Assembly (NCBI GenBank): GCA_016721005.1
Contig: JADKJM010000009.1
Span: 124,001 to 188,000 of the forward strand
Origin: Flavobacteriales bacterium
GTDB taxonomy: Bacteria; Bacteroidota; Bacteroidia; Flavobacteriales_F; PHOS-HE28
Direction of reading: 5' to 3'
Length of the DNA: 64,000 bases
Part shown: positions 9,188 to 16,979 of the stretch, one piece after another
Layout: every line of letters begins with the position of its first letter
Numbering within the stretch: the first letter of the stretch is position 1
The notes under the pieces: model-generated
Told to the model about the DNA's origin: nothing
Seen by the model: the letters and a program-made list of their open reading frames with translations, nothing else
Database searches by the model: none
Made by a program: the position numbers and the translations under genes

Positions 9188-12100
9188 ATGGCGAACGAGA
9201 AGTTGTTCAGTGCGTTCCCCCACATCACGCGCGAGGAATGGGAGGCCGTGATCACGAAAGAACTGAAAGGAAAGGAAGCCTCAAGCTTGGATGTGCGCGT
9301 AGGAGGCGTGACCTTCTCCCCTTTCCATGTCCTGGACGATGATGCACCGATCGGCGACACCCGGCGTGGCATGAAGCGGGCTGGCAACATGTGGAGGATC
9401 ACCATTCCGGTGAACGCCAGCGATCCGCAAGCGAATGACCTCCTGCTCGATGGACTCATGGGCGGTGCCGATGGTGCCGAGCTACATGGCAACGCGAACG
9501 ACCTGCCTGCGGTGGTAAAGGATGTGCTGCTTGATGCGATCGATCTTCAAATACGCTCTGGTTCCGTTGAAACACTTCACTGGTTGACCGCGGCGGCTGA
9601 TCGCCAGAAGATCAAGAGGAACGCACTCAGCCTTTGTGCCGGCCTACCACATGATGTGGACATCGCCGGAATACAAGCATTGGTGAAAGAACGCCCGTTG
9701 GTGCGGTTGTTCGAAGTGGGTGATGAGTGTACTCCAGGGAATCCGGATCCGATCGCGACCACGTTGGACATGATCAGCCAAGGTCGTGCATCACTCCAAC
9801 GCATGTTGGACAACGGCTTCTCCATCGACGATGCCGCAGCGCGGATCCAATTCCGTTTGCTACTGGGCGATGACCTGTTAGTGGAAGCCGCACGGATCAG
9901 AGCATTGCGCGAGGCATGGTCGGGTATCGTCGCAAGCTTCTCTCCCGCGCATGCCTGCTCGCACAACGTGTGGATCCAATGCATGGTCCAATATCCAAGC
10001 AAGGTCTCATCGCCCCACGAGAATGTGATCCGCGCGACTCTTCAAGCGATCAGTGCGATCACCGGTGGATGTGATGGCCTCACGATCCCGACGCCCGTTC
10101 TACCGGAAGGCGATTCACTTGCGCGACGCGTGGTGCGCAACATCCACAACCTGCTGCGCGATGAGAGCTTCCTCGCACGCGTTGCGGACCCACTTGGTGG
10201 CAGCTACACCGTCGAGAAGTTGACGAGTGTGCTCGTTGCTCAATTAGCGGATGAGGCAATTAGCGAATTAGCGAATGGCCGTGCGCCAGCTCGTGCGACG
10301 GACAACCAACAACCGACAACAGAAGCCAACATCCCCAACCGCGAAGAGATCCCCCTCAAGCCCTACTACACCGCGCTCGATACCAAGGACCTCGAACATA
10401 TCCACTTCGGTGCAGGCGCCCCACCCTACTTGCGCGGACCGTACGGCAGCATGTACGCCATACGTCCATGGACGATCCGGCAGTACGCAGGATTCAGTAC
10501 GGCGGAAGCGAGCAATGCCTTCTACCGCCGCAACCTCGCTGCCGGTCAAATGGGACTGAGCGTTGCCTTCGACCTCGCTACACATCGTGGCTACGACAGC
10601 GATCACCCGCGTGTGAAAGGTGACGTGGGAAAAGCCGGTGTGGCCATCAGCAGCGTGGAGGACATGAAGATCCTCTTCGACAGCATACCGCTGGACAAGA
10701 TGAGCGTGAGCATGACCATGAACGGCGCCGTGTTGCCCATCATGGCCTTCTTCATTGTGGCTGCGGAAGAACAGGGCGTAGCTCCGGAGTTGCTGCAAGG
10801 CACCATCCAGAACGACATCCTGAAGGAGTTCATGGTGCGCAACACTTATATCTATCCGCCGGGACCGAGCATGCGCATCGTGGGCGACATCTTCAGTTAT
10901 TGCGCGAAGAAGATGCCCAAGTTCAATTGCATCAGCATCAGTGGCTACCACATGCATGAGGCCGGTGCACCTGCGGATCTGGAGCTCGCCTACACGCTCG
11001 CCGATGGTATAGAGTACGTCCGCACAGGTATTGCGGCTGGCATGGAAGTCGATGAGTTCGCGGGTCGTCTCAGCTTCTTCTGGGGTATTGGTATGGACCT
11101 CTTCATGGAAGTCGCCAAGATGCGCGCGGGCCGTTTGCTCTGGGCGAAGATGCTGAAGGAGGTCGGCGCGAAGGATGCGAAGAGCCTCGCGCTGCGCACG
11201 CACTGCCAGACCAGTGGTTGGAGCCTAACCGCGCAGGATCCGTTCAACAATATCGCGCGCACCACGGTGGAAGCGCTGGCGGCCGTGCTCGGCGGAACAC
11301 AATCGCTGCACACCAACTCGTTGGATGAGGCCATCGCATTGCCCACGGACTTCAGCGCCAAGATCGCGCGCGACACGCAGCTCTATTTGCAGAAAAACGC
11401 CGGCATCACCAAGTGGATCGATCCGCTCGGCGGGAGCTACTACGTGGAGAACCTCACGCACGAGCTCGTACACAAGGCTTGGGCACGGATCAAGGAAGTA
11501 GAAGATCTCGGCGGCATGAGCAAGGCGATCGAGACAGGCCTGCCGAAGATGCGCATCGAGGAAGCCGCCGCTAAACGACAGGCGCGCATCGACACAGGCA
11601 AGGACAAGATCATCGGCGTGAACGCTTTCGTGACGGAGGATGAGACGAAGATGGAATTGCTGGAGGTGGACAACACGGCGGTGCGGGAATCGCAGATCGC
11701 TAGGTTGATGAAGATGAAAGCGGGGCGGAATGAGGTCGCGGTTGCCGAGGCGTTGGAGGCGTTGACCAGAGCGGCGCAAGTCGGGAGTCCAGCAGTCGAG
11801 AGTCGGGAGTCGTCGACCGATGGGACTCACGACTCACGACTCAATGGAACTCCCGACTCGAATTTGCTGGAACTCGCCGTCATCGCCGCCCGCGCCCGCG
11901 CCACCCTTGGAGAAATAAGCGACGCCCTCGAAAAAGTCTACGGCCGCTACCACGCCGTGCAACGCACCATCAGCGGTGTATACTCAGCGGAAAGCATGCA
12001 AGATCCCGAGATGAAGGAGGCCATGCGCCTCGCCGATGAATTCGCAAAAGCAGAAGGCCGTCGCCCGCGCATCCTCGTGGCCAAGATGGGCCAGGACGGT

Positions 12101-12454
12101 CACGATCGCGGCGCCAAGGTGATCGCCACCAGCTTCGCCGACATCGGTTTCGATGTGGACATCGGTCCGCTGTTCCAAACGCCGCAGGAAGTAGCGCGAC
12201 AGGCGATCGAGAATGACGTGCATGTGCTGGGCATCAGCAGCCTCGCCGGTGGCCACAAGACCTTGGTGCCCGAAGTGATCAAAGAGTTGCGCGAGACCTA
12301 CAACCGCGGCGACATCCTTGTGGTGGCCGGTGGCGTGATCCCGCCGAACGACTACGATTTCCTCAAGCAGGCCGGGTGCTTTGATGTGTACGGGCCGGGG
12401 ACGCGGATACCGGTGGCGGCGACGGGGATCATTGCGAAATTGATGGCGCGGTGA
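9188..12454 (+). CDS. Fused methylmalonyl-CoA mutase (small-subunit part + large subunit with B12 domain)
   Basis: 1088 residues from ATG 9188 (MANEKLFSAFPHITREEWE); an upstream in-frame ATG at 9113 is less likely. Residues 1-~370 resemble the catalytically silent small subunit (MutA) without its C-terminal half. From ~383 the large subunit begins (PLKPYYTALDTKDLEHIHFG, PYLRGPYGSMY, FSTAEASNAFYRRN, AFDLATHRGYDSDHP). The B12 domain covers ~957-1088 and has the cobalt-ligand motif GQDGHDRG (~971). No GTPase domain separates the parts, so this is not IcmF. The enzyme interconverts (R)-methylmalonyl-CoA and succinyl-CoA in propionate or branched-chain catabolism. The two subunits are normally separate genes. 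The fusion joint (10241-10325) and the linker before the B12 domain (11780-11860, residues ~864-891) are both made of repeat sequence read in frame. All large-subunit blocks look intact, so it is probably active. Confidence 0.92.
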   Translation: MANEKLFSAFPHITREEWEAVITKELKGKEASSLDVRVGGVTFSPFHVLDDDAPIGDTRRGMKRAGNMWRITIPVNASDPQANDLLLDGLMGGADGAELHGNANDLPAVVKDVLLDAIDLQIRSGSVETLHWLTAAADRQKIKRNALSLCAGLPHDVDIAGIQALVKERPLVRLFEVGDECTPGNPDPIATTLDMISQGRASLQRMLDNGFSIDDAAARIQFRLLLGDDLLVEAARIRALREAWSGIVASFSPAHACSHNVWIQCMVQYPSKVSSPHENVIRATLQAISAITGGCDGLTIPTPVLPEGDSLARRVVRNIHNLLRDESFLARVADPLGGSYTVEKLTSVLVAQLADEAISELANGRAPARATDNQQPTTEANIPNREEIPLKPYYTALDTKDLEHIHFGAGAPPYLRGPYGSMYAIRPWTIRQYAGFSTAEASNAFYRRNLAAGQMGLSVAFDLATHRGYDSDHPRVKGDVGKAGVAISSVEDMKILFDSIPLDKMSVSMTMNGAVLPIMAFFIVAAEEQGVAPELLQGTIQNDILKEFMVRNTYIYPPGPSMRIVGDIFSYCAKKMPKFNCISISGYHMHEAGAPADLELAYTLADGIEYVRTGIAAGMEVDEFAGRLSFFWGIGMDLFMEVAKMRAGRLLWAKMLKEVGAKDAKSLALRTHCQTSGWSLTAQDPFNNIARTTVEALAAVLGGTQSLHTNSLDEAIALPTDFSAKIARDTQLYLQKNAGITKWIDPLGGSYYVENLTHELVHKAWARIKEVEDLGGMSKAIETGLPKMRIEEAAAKRQARIDTGKDKIIGVNAFVTEDETKMELLEVDNTAVRESQIARLMKMKAGRNEVAVAEALEALTRAAQVGSPAVESRESSTDGTHDSRLNGTPDSNLLELAVIAARARATLGEISDALEKVYGRYHAVQRTISGVYSAESMQDPEMKEAMRLADEFAKAEGRRPRILVAKMGQDGHDRGAKVIATSFADIGFDVDIGPLFQTPQEVARQAIENDVHVLGISSLAGGHKTLVPEVIKELRETYNRGDILVVAGGVIPPNDYDFLKQAGCFDVYGPGTRIPVAATGIIAKLMAR
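10241..10325 (+). repeat. Repeat-built in-frame joint in mutase fusion
   Basis: The joint has three overlapping copies of an AATTAGCG-type unit (10241-10278), then a CAACC/CGACAAC-type unit (10310-10320). It encodes a low-complexity linker ending ATDNQQPTTEANIPN. The second part belongs to the same word family as the hairpin at 63231-63305. It replaces the C-terminal half of the small subunit and the N-terminal arm of the large one. Confidence 0.6.
11780..11860 (+). repeat. 81-bp in-frame hairpin of heptamer repeats inside mutase
   Basis: The left arm is built of AGTCGGG/AGTCGAG-like heptamers; the right arm is the complement, CGACTCA repeated, ending ACTCCCGACTCG. Together they form an imperfect hairpin of 81 bp (27 codons). 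It falls between the barrel helix ALEALTRAAQ and NLLELAVIAARARA, where mutases of this family have only a few residues. Reading frame is preserved and no stop is introduced. Confidence 0.75.
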
Positions 12455-13020
12455 TGATGCGTGGCTCTGATGATTTGGGCGTGCCCCCTCTCCCGGCCCA
12501 CGAGCCGGGACACGGGGTCGCGCTTTCCGCTGCAACTCCGCACTCGGTCGTTCCTCCCTCGCTTGCGGGGTTTTCGCTGCAATCGCTCACGCGGGCTTCC
12601 CGTTCACTGATCGCGTTTCTCTTCGGAACCGTTGTCTTCTTCTCCGGGTGCAGTGATGACAGCAACACCTCTGTTGAGGATAGCAGCGCGCATATCGAGG
12701 AACGCAGCGACCCTGAAGGAAACAGTTGCAACGACCTTCCTACGTCATTCACGTCCTACACCGAAGCGATGGACCAGATCCGGTCAGCGTCCTTCCGCAT
12801 TGCCGAGGAACAGAACACGGACGAAAGCTCTTGGGTGCGAGGTGCGGAATACTACAGTTGCAATGGCTCAACCGGCTTCTTCATCCTCCGCACCGATGAT
12901 CGCGACTACATCCACATTGCCGTCCCGTTGGCCGTTTGGCATGGGTTCAAGGAAGCCTCATCGTTCGGGAGCTACTATACGACCAACATTAAGAGGCGCT
13001 ATCGCTTTGGCTTGAACTGA
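12454..13020 (+). CDS. Putative lipoprotein with KTSC-like C-terminal domain
   Basis: 188 residues if started at ATG 12454, which overlaps the mutase stop codon. The C-terminal ~65 residues (WVRGAEYYSCNGSTGFFIL to YYTTNIKRRYRFGLN) resemble a KTSC domain, a small fold of unknown function often found in accessory genes. A lipoprotein-like signal (SLIAFLFGTVVFFSGC) lies at about residues 51-67. Unusually, residues ~8-47 are translated from the dispersed repeat at 12477-12593, and no start codon lies between the repeat and the signal sequence except CTG. Either the protein has a repeat-encoded leader or translation starts at a non-standard codon nearer the signal. It overlaps the next frame at 13020 by 1 nt. 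First gene of the accessory block. Confidence 0.55.
   Translation: MMRGSDDLGVPPLPAHEPGHGVALSAATPHSVVPPSLAGFSLQSLTRASRSLIAFLFGTVVFFSGCSDDSNTSVEDSSAHIEERSDPEGNSCNDLPTSFTSYTEAMDQIRSASFRIAEEQNTDESSWVRGAEYYSCNGSTGFFILRTDDRDYIHIAVPLAVWHGFKEASSFGSYYTTNIKRRYRFGLN
12477..12593 (+). repeat. Dispersed cassette-boundary-like repeat, copy A
   Basis: It starts with the near-palindrome GGGCGTGCCC, contains a GC-rich stem (CCCGGC...GCCGGG), GGGGTCGCGCTTTCCGCT, then CGTTCCTCCCTCGCTTGCGG and TTTTCGCTGCAATCGCTCA, ending at TCACGCG. Copy B at 16980-17082 has the same blocks in the opposite orientation. Between them lies a ~4.5 kb accessory block. Confidence 0.75.
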
Positions 13021-13040
13021 TGGCGTTACATTCGACACAC

Positions 13041-14003
13041 ATGAAACGCATCGTTGCCAAAGAGTTTCTACTGCTTGTCGGGTGCGTGGTGCTCGTACTA
13101 CTCACAGCACTTGCTGGATGGACCCGTAACGCTTGGTTGAGCCAACGCATCGGACGCACAATGAGCGAGCGTTCAGAGCAAGCAGAAGTTCTGGACGCCC
13201 TCAGAGCCGCAAGTGATTCTGCTTCCCATATTTTCATCGAATTGTTCGATACTGCCTTCGTGCATGAGCACCCAGATGTATTCATCGGCCATCTCCCTTG
13301 GCACAACGGTTCTGGCATGTACTCAATGGACGATTTTCTTAGCGACTTCAGTCGCATTTATCTAGCGTGTTTATCCAGCGCGCTCGAAATGGAGGGATAC
13401 TTTACTCAGCAGAAAATCAAGGAACTGAAAAGAGTTCTACCTGCCGAAAATCCGAGACATGATCCACCACTGGAGGTGGCGCGAAACAACGTGTCAACGT
13501 TTAGAGGGACAACTACCGAAGTAGAGACGTCTGATGGCACTGTTCTTGGCTTCCCACCTTCAATGGCGAGGCACGATATTGCCGATGTTATGGGTATGCT
13601 ATATCCGAATCCGACAAAAGGGAGCCCCCGGATATTGATTCATCGTGAGATACTTGTCCCAAGTCGTTCCCGGCACGGAGGCTTGTTGAACGCATTGATG
13701 CGAAATGAACACCGTGACCTTGGAGAGATAGTCACAGCGGCATACTCCACACTAGCCGACCCTGGGTCATACCAGATGTCTTTGGCCTTTTCGAAGACCG
13801 TAATGCACGAATCCCCGGCACATGAGGAACTGCGCAGTGCATATAATCACTTGGTGAAACGCAACATCCTTATCTGCACCTTCGACGAGTTGCTCTACAC
13901 GCTTCAACGCAAACCAGTACCTCCTACCGAGGAGGCGCTAGCTGCACTCGAGAAGCAGAGAGCAGTAGTGTCCGGGGAAACTCGTCAAGGTTGGTTGAGA
14001 TAG
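13041..14003 (+). CDS. Membrane-anchored protein of unknown function
   Basis: 320 residues from ATG 13041 (MKRIVAKEFLLLVGCVV); an in-frame ATG at 13020 touching the previous stop is possible. One strong membrane segment lies near the N-terminus (FLLLVGCVVLVLLTALAGW); the rest looks soluble. The C-terminus ends shortly after EKQRAVVSGE. A fragment of a related protein at 15342-15572 shares the 12-base word AAGCAGAGAGCA at the matching KQRA position and continues into a second membrane segment. So this gene may lack its original second membrane segment, or be a shorter paralogue. I do not recognise the family by name. Base use is more AT-rich than the neighbouring core genes, in line with transfer. 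Confidence 0.6.
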   Translation: MKRIVAKEFLLLVGCVVLVLLTALAGWTRNAWLSQRIGRTMSERSEQAEVLDALRAASDSASHIFIELFDTAFVHEHPDVFIGHLPWHNGSGMYSMDDFLSDFSRIYLACLSSALEMEGYFTQQKIKELKRVLPAENPRHDPPLEVARNNVSTFRGTTTEVETSDGTVLGFPPSMARHDIADVMGMLYPNPTKGSPRILIHREILVPSRSRHGGLLNALMRNEHRDLGEIVTAAYSTLADPGSYQMSLAFSKTVMHESPAHEELRSAYNHLVKRNILICTFDELLYTLQRKPVPPTEEALAALEKQRAVVSGETRQGWLR

Positions 14004-14043
14004 GATAAAGCCCTTGGCAGGCGTATACCGTTTGCCAAGTTGT

Positions 14044-15338
14044 TGAAGGCAAGCCCCCCTGTGTGTTCAAAGCGATAGCTGTAGGCTAAGCTGCGGAGAT
14101 GGCTCCGGAGGCTTGTAGTCGATCAACGCTCGGTCCGGATCGGCGCAGGAACCGGAGCACATCGATGTAGGTGTGCAGGTGGATCCGCGTAAGGAGGCTA
14201 CACCGGAGAAGGACCAACGGCGTGGGCCGGTCAGATGAGCGCGGTCGCGCACGATCGTCACCAGCAGATCAGCGATGAAAGCGCACCAGATCTGGATCTT
14301 GATGGCGTTGGGCGAGTCTCCCAGAAAGTCGCGCAGGGGGTAGTTCTGCTTGATGCGTTTGAAGAGCATCTCGATGTCCCAGCGTTGGCGGTAGATGCGC
14401 GCCACGGTGGTGGGCGACCACTTGGTATTGTTGGTCACAAAGCGAAGATGCGGCCGCTCTCCTTGTGGTGATAGTGGACCACGCGGGCCGCCAAGGAGCG
14501 CTTGCCCGCGCCGAGGCGCACAAGCTGTTGGGCGATGACCCCGGCGACGCGTTGGGCATCGTTCACCGGCAGGTGCTCGCGGTCCTTCACCACGGCACCC
14601 TCCTGTAGGCGCGTAACCCAAAAGACCCCCTGCTTGTCCCATGCGGCCCACTGGGCGTAGTTGGTATAACCCATGTCGAAGACCACCACCGAACCCCTGG
14701 CCAAGGGTACTCGTGCCATGATGTGCTTGTCGTTGCGCTTGCCTTCGGTGAGGTCGATGAAGCAGGGGACCTGCTGGTCCACACGCATGACCACATGGGC
14801 CTTGGCGCCACCCTTCTTACGCCCGTTGAGGCCGAAGGCACCGGTGCCTTGGAGCACATCACTGAACAGGGTGATCGTGGTGCTGTCCAGCACATGCAAG
14901 CGGCCCAAGGGACCGTCCTTACGCCGTCGGCTGTCCGGGGAATCCCCGTAGTAGCGCCGGTAAAGGCCGTGGAAGAGATCCCCGAAAAGCGCCTCGGTGC
15001 GGCGCTTGTTGGCATCGGCGAGCGTACTGCGGCGTGGGTTCTGCTTCAGGCCAAGATGCCGCAGGCGCTGCTGGCAGGCTTGCAGACCGGTCACCAGTTC
15101 GCGCAAGCCGGTACAGCCCATGTAGATGGCCGAAAGCATGGTCACCAGATGGTCGTAGGTGAAGAGGGTCTTGCAGTACCGGTCCGCTTGGTGCTCCTTG
15201 GCCAACCGGTCAACCAGGTTCTTCGGGATCAACTGAAGCAACTGAGAGAGGACCGGCTGTCCGGTAAACAGGCTACCTTGGCTCATGTGTTCGGCTCTTG
15301 GCGTTAGACACCCTGAACCTATACACTGGTGGGGGACT
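14044..15338 (-). mobile_element. Decayed IS4-type insertion sequence
   Basis: It contains a DUF4372/DDE IS4-like transposase on the minus strand. Approximate ends are taken from imperfect inverted matches: CCCCCCTGTGTGTTCA near 14050 and CCCCCACCAGTGTATAGGTT read inward from ~15336. I could not find a target-site duplication, so the edges may be off by tens of bases. It separates two related membrane-protein genes. Confidence 0.6.
14067..15285 (-). pseudogene. IS4-family transposase (DUF4372 + DDE), frameshifted
   Basis: From ATG 15285 (MSQGSLFTGQPVLSQLLQLI) the DUF4372 N-terminal domain and most of the DDE domain are read (VLDSTTITLFSDVLQGTGAF, VFDMGYTNYAQWAAW). The frame ends at HYHHKESGRIFAL, where adding a single C would restore the expected FRFVTNNTK in the next frame. 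That second frame holds the YREK-like block QRWDIEMLFKRIKQNYPL. Near the C-terminus two compensating shifts are visible: around 14150-14205 another frame reads TRIHLHTYIDVLRFLR, while the frame reading DRALIDYKPPEP resumes after it. With three shifts the transposase should be inactive. Sequencing error could explain one of them but hardly all three. IS4 elements are not generally known to need frameshifting. Confidence 0.82.
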
Positions 15339-15341
15339 CCG

Positions 15342-15572
15342 GTCCCCTTCCTTTTTGCCCTCAATCAGGAACTTTACCGGACACTACTAAAGCAGAGAGC
15401 AACTGTGGATGATTTACGCAATGAAGAGAATAGCGTTCGTGCGAGCCTGTGGAGCGGGGCCAAGCAATGGACAATTGTGAAGTGGGCTGCAATCGTGCTG
15501 CTCGCGTTGGTATATCCATTGCGCTTGCTCGTTCTCGGAACACGCTGGGCGCTGCGAACTCTGCGTACTTGA
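15342..15572 (+). pseudogene. C-terminal remnant of a two-membrane-segment protein
   Basis: About 75 residues with no own start: NQELYRTLLKQRATVDDLRN, a linker, then a membrane segment (WAAIVLLALVYPLRLLVLG) and a basic end RWALRTLRT. The KQRA position matches the protein at 13041-14003, including an identical 12-base DNA word. I infer that it is the tail of a paralogue whose 5' part was removed at the IS border. The open frame reaches back to 15285 inside the IS, but that part is not homologous. Confidence 0.55.
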
Positions 15573-15587
15573 TTGCACCCAATTGCA

Positions 15588-16850
15588 ATGGGGCCAAGCA
15601 TCATCATTGACAAGTCCGCACTTGAAGGACTTAGCGTAGAGGAAGTCCTCACATTGCATCGTTACTACTTCGTGAACGTGGTGCCGGTCCTTGTGACCGA
15701 AGTACTCGCGGACTTGAGCAAGGAGGCCAAGAGAGGAACTCCGCAGGAAAAGGTCACCGAGATCGCCAAGAAGCTACTGCCCGGTGATGTGGTTGTGAAC
15801 GCCGAATTCCGGATGCTTATCGAAGGTGAACTTGGCGGGCATGTGATTGAACCTGACTTCCGCCCTTTCGTCGTTCACGTTGTGCCCGTTGAGACAGCGG
15901 CGGGGGAAGCCGGATTTCATGTTAGCGAAACACGAGAGTCACTTGCCTTGGGTCGATGGCGCAACAGGTCGTTCACAGATGCGGAAGGTATATCCGCGGA
16001 ACTCTGGCGAGCAATGTCGACGAACCCGCAGGCGATCGTTGACCTGCGCGCAAAGTGGAAGGGGCAGTCGCCATTTGATGGCACCGTGACCACGCTGGAA
16101 GGTGCTCTGCGACTCACAGACGAACTCCTTGCTGATCCAAGCAAGCAATCCGACTGGCTTCAGTTCATTGTGAGCGAGTTCGAAGTCCCAGTTACGCAAG
16201 CCCCGCTCATTTTCCTTCGCTGGGAGCAAACAGACCATAGCTCACTGGCGACGTTCGCACCATACGCGCATCATTGTTGCCGAGTGCGCATCTTCTTCCT
16301 GCTACTTGTGCTGAACAGCCTTGCGGGCGGCACAACCGATGAAGTAGACCTGCAATACCTCTACTACATGCCGTTCGCTCGTGTGTTCACCTCGAACGAC
16401 ATGAAGTTCCATGGCCGCGTTCTTCCCTTGTTCATCAAGGAAAAGCAGGACTTTGTCACGGGAGCCGACCTCAAGGCGGACCTGCGCAGGTTGTCTAAAC
16501 ACCTTGCATCACTCACGGACGCCGAGGAAATCGAACGGTTCAAAAAGGAACCTCCGCTCTTGCCCAATTCACTGACCGTTAGTCTCTGGTCGAAGCATTT
16601 CAACTGGCCTCGGCCTCGCTTTGCTGATCCAAGGGCGAATGATCTTGCCTATCACGCGAAGAAGGCAAGGGAGGTTTACGATGCAAGGCCAAAGCCCGGG
16701 CGAGCACCTGTCCACGGCGAACCAAGTGTAATGATGACCAGTGCCAGCTATGGTCCGAATGACTTCTGCTATTGCAAGAGCGGCAAGACCGTTAGTCAGT
16801 GTGACTGCAAATTCGCGATGATATTCCGCCCTCCCCCTTTAGCTGGGTAG
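15588..16850 (+). CDS. Orphan protein with PIN-like N-terminus and SEC-C-like zinc tail
   Basis: 420 residues from ATG 15588 (MGPSIIIDKSALEGLSVEEV); an upstream in-frame ATG at 15573 gives five more residues. The N-terminus (IIID, then VPVLVTEVLADLSK) resembles the first two acidic motifs of a PIN-like nuclease fold. The middle is soluble, with a short hydrophobic stretch IFFLLLVLNSLAGG. The C-terminus has NDFCYCKSGKTVSQCDCK, close to the SEC-C zinc motif (CxCxSGxxxxxCxC). The last residues, PPPLAG and stop, run into the hairpin repeat at 16856-16970. The family is unnamed to me. Its place in an accessory block next to hipBA makes a nuclease, toxin or defence role possible, but that is inference. 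Confidence 0.6.
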   Translation: MGPSIIIDKSALEGLSVEEVLTLHRYYFVNVVPVLVTEVLADLSKEAKRGTPQEKVTEIAKKLLPGDVVVNAEFRMLIEGELGGHVIEPDFRPFVVHVVPVETAAGEAGFHVSETRESLALGRWRNRSFTDAEGISAELWRAMSTNPQAIVDLRAKWKGQSPFDGTVTTLEGALRLTDELLADPSKQSDWLQFIVSEFEVPVTQAPLIFLRWEQTDHSSLATFAPYAHHCCRVRIFFLLLVLNSLAGGTTDEVDLQYLYYMPFARVFTSNDMKFHGRVLPLFIKEKQDFVTGADLKADLRRLSKHLASLTDAEEIERFKKEPPLLPNSLTVSLWSKHFNWPRPRFADPRANDLAYHAKKAREVYDARPKPGRAPVHGEPSVMMTSASYGPNDFCYCKSGKTVSQCDCKFAMIFRPPPLAG

Positions 16851-16855
16851 CCGCC

Positions 16856-16970
16856 TGCGACCCCTTCAGGGTCGAACACCTTCTTTTTGCGCCTTCGGCT
16901 ACAGGCTGTGACCCCTTCGGGGTCGGGCATCATCATTCTCAGCGCCGCGTTCGACCCTGAAGGGGTCGCA
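16856..16970. repeat. 22-bp perfect inverted repeat with nested third copy
   Basis: TGCGACCCCTTCAGGGTCGAAC at 16856-16877 is exactly the reverse complement of 16949-16970, 71 bp apart. In between lies a shorter related word, GACCCCTTCGGGGTC (16910-16924). The core GACCCCTTCAGGGTC is itself palindromic, so nested hairpins can form. It may also serve as terminator for the SEC-C gene, although no T-run follows. Confidence 0.8.
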
Positions 16971-16979
16971 GCCGGAGTT

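Noticed and set aside
10268..11203. 311-codon minus-strand frame inside the mutase
   Set aside because: Antisense shadow of highly conserved mutase sequence; no family resemblance.
9188..12454. IcmF-type fused isobutyryl-CoA mutase
   Set aside because: No G-protein (P-loop) domain, and the B12 domain is at the C-terminus rather than the N-terminus.
14435..14470. Programmed frameshift in the IS4 transposase
   Set aside because: No slippery heptamer is present and further frame changes occur later; decay is simpler.
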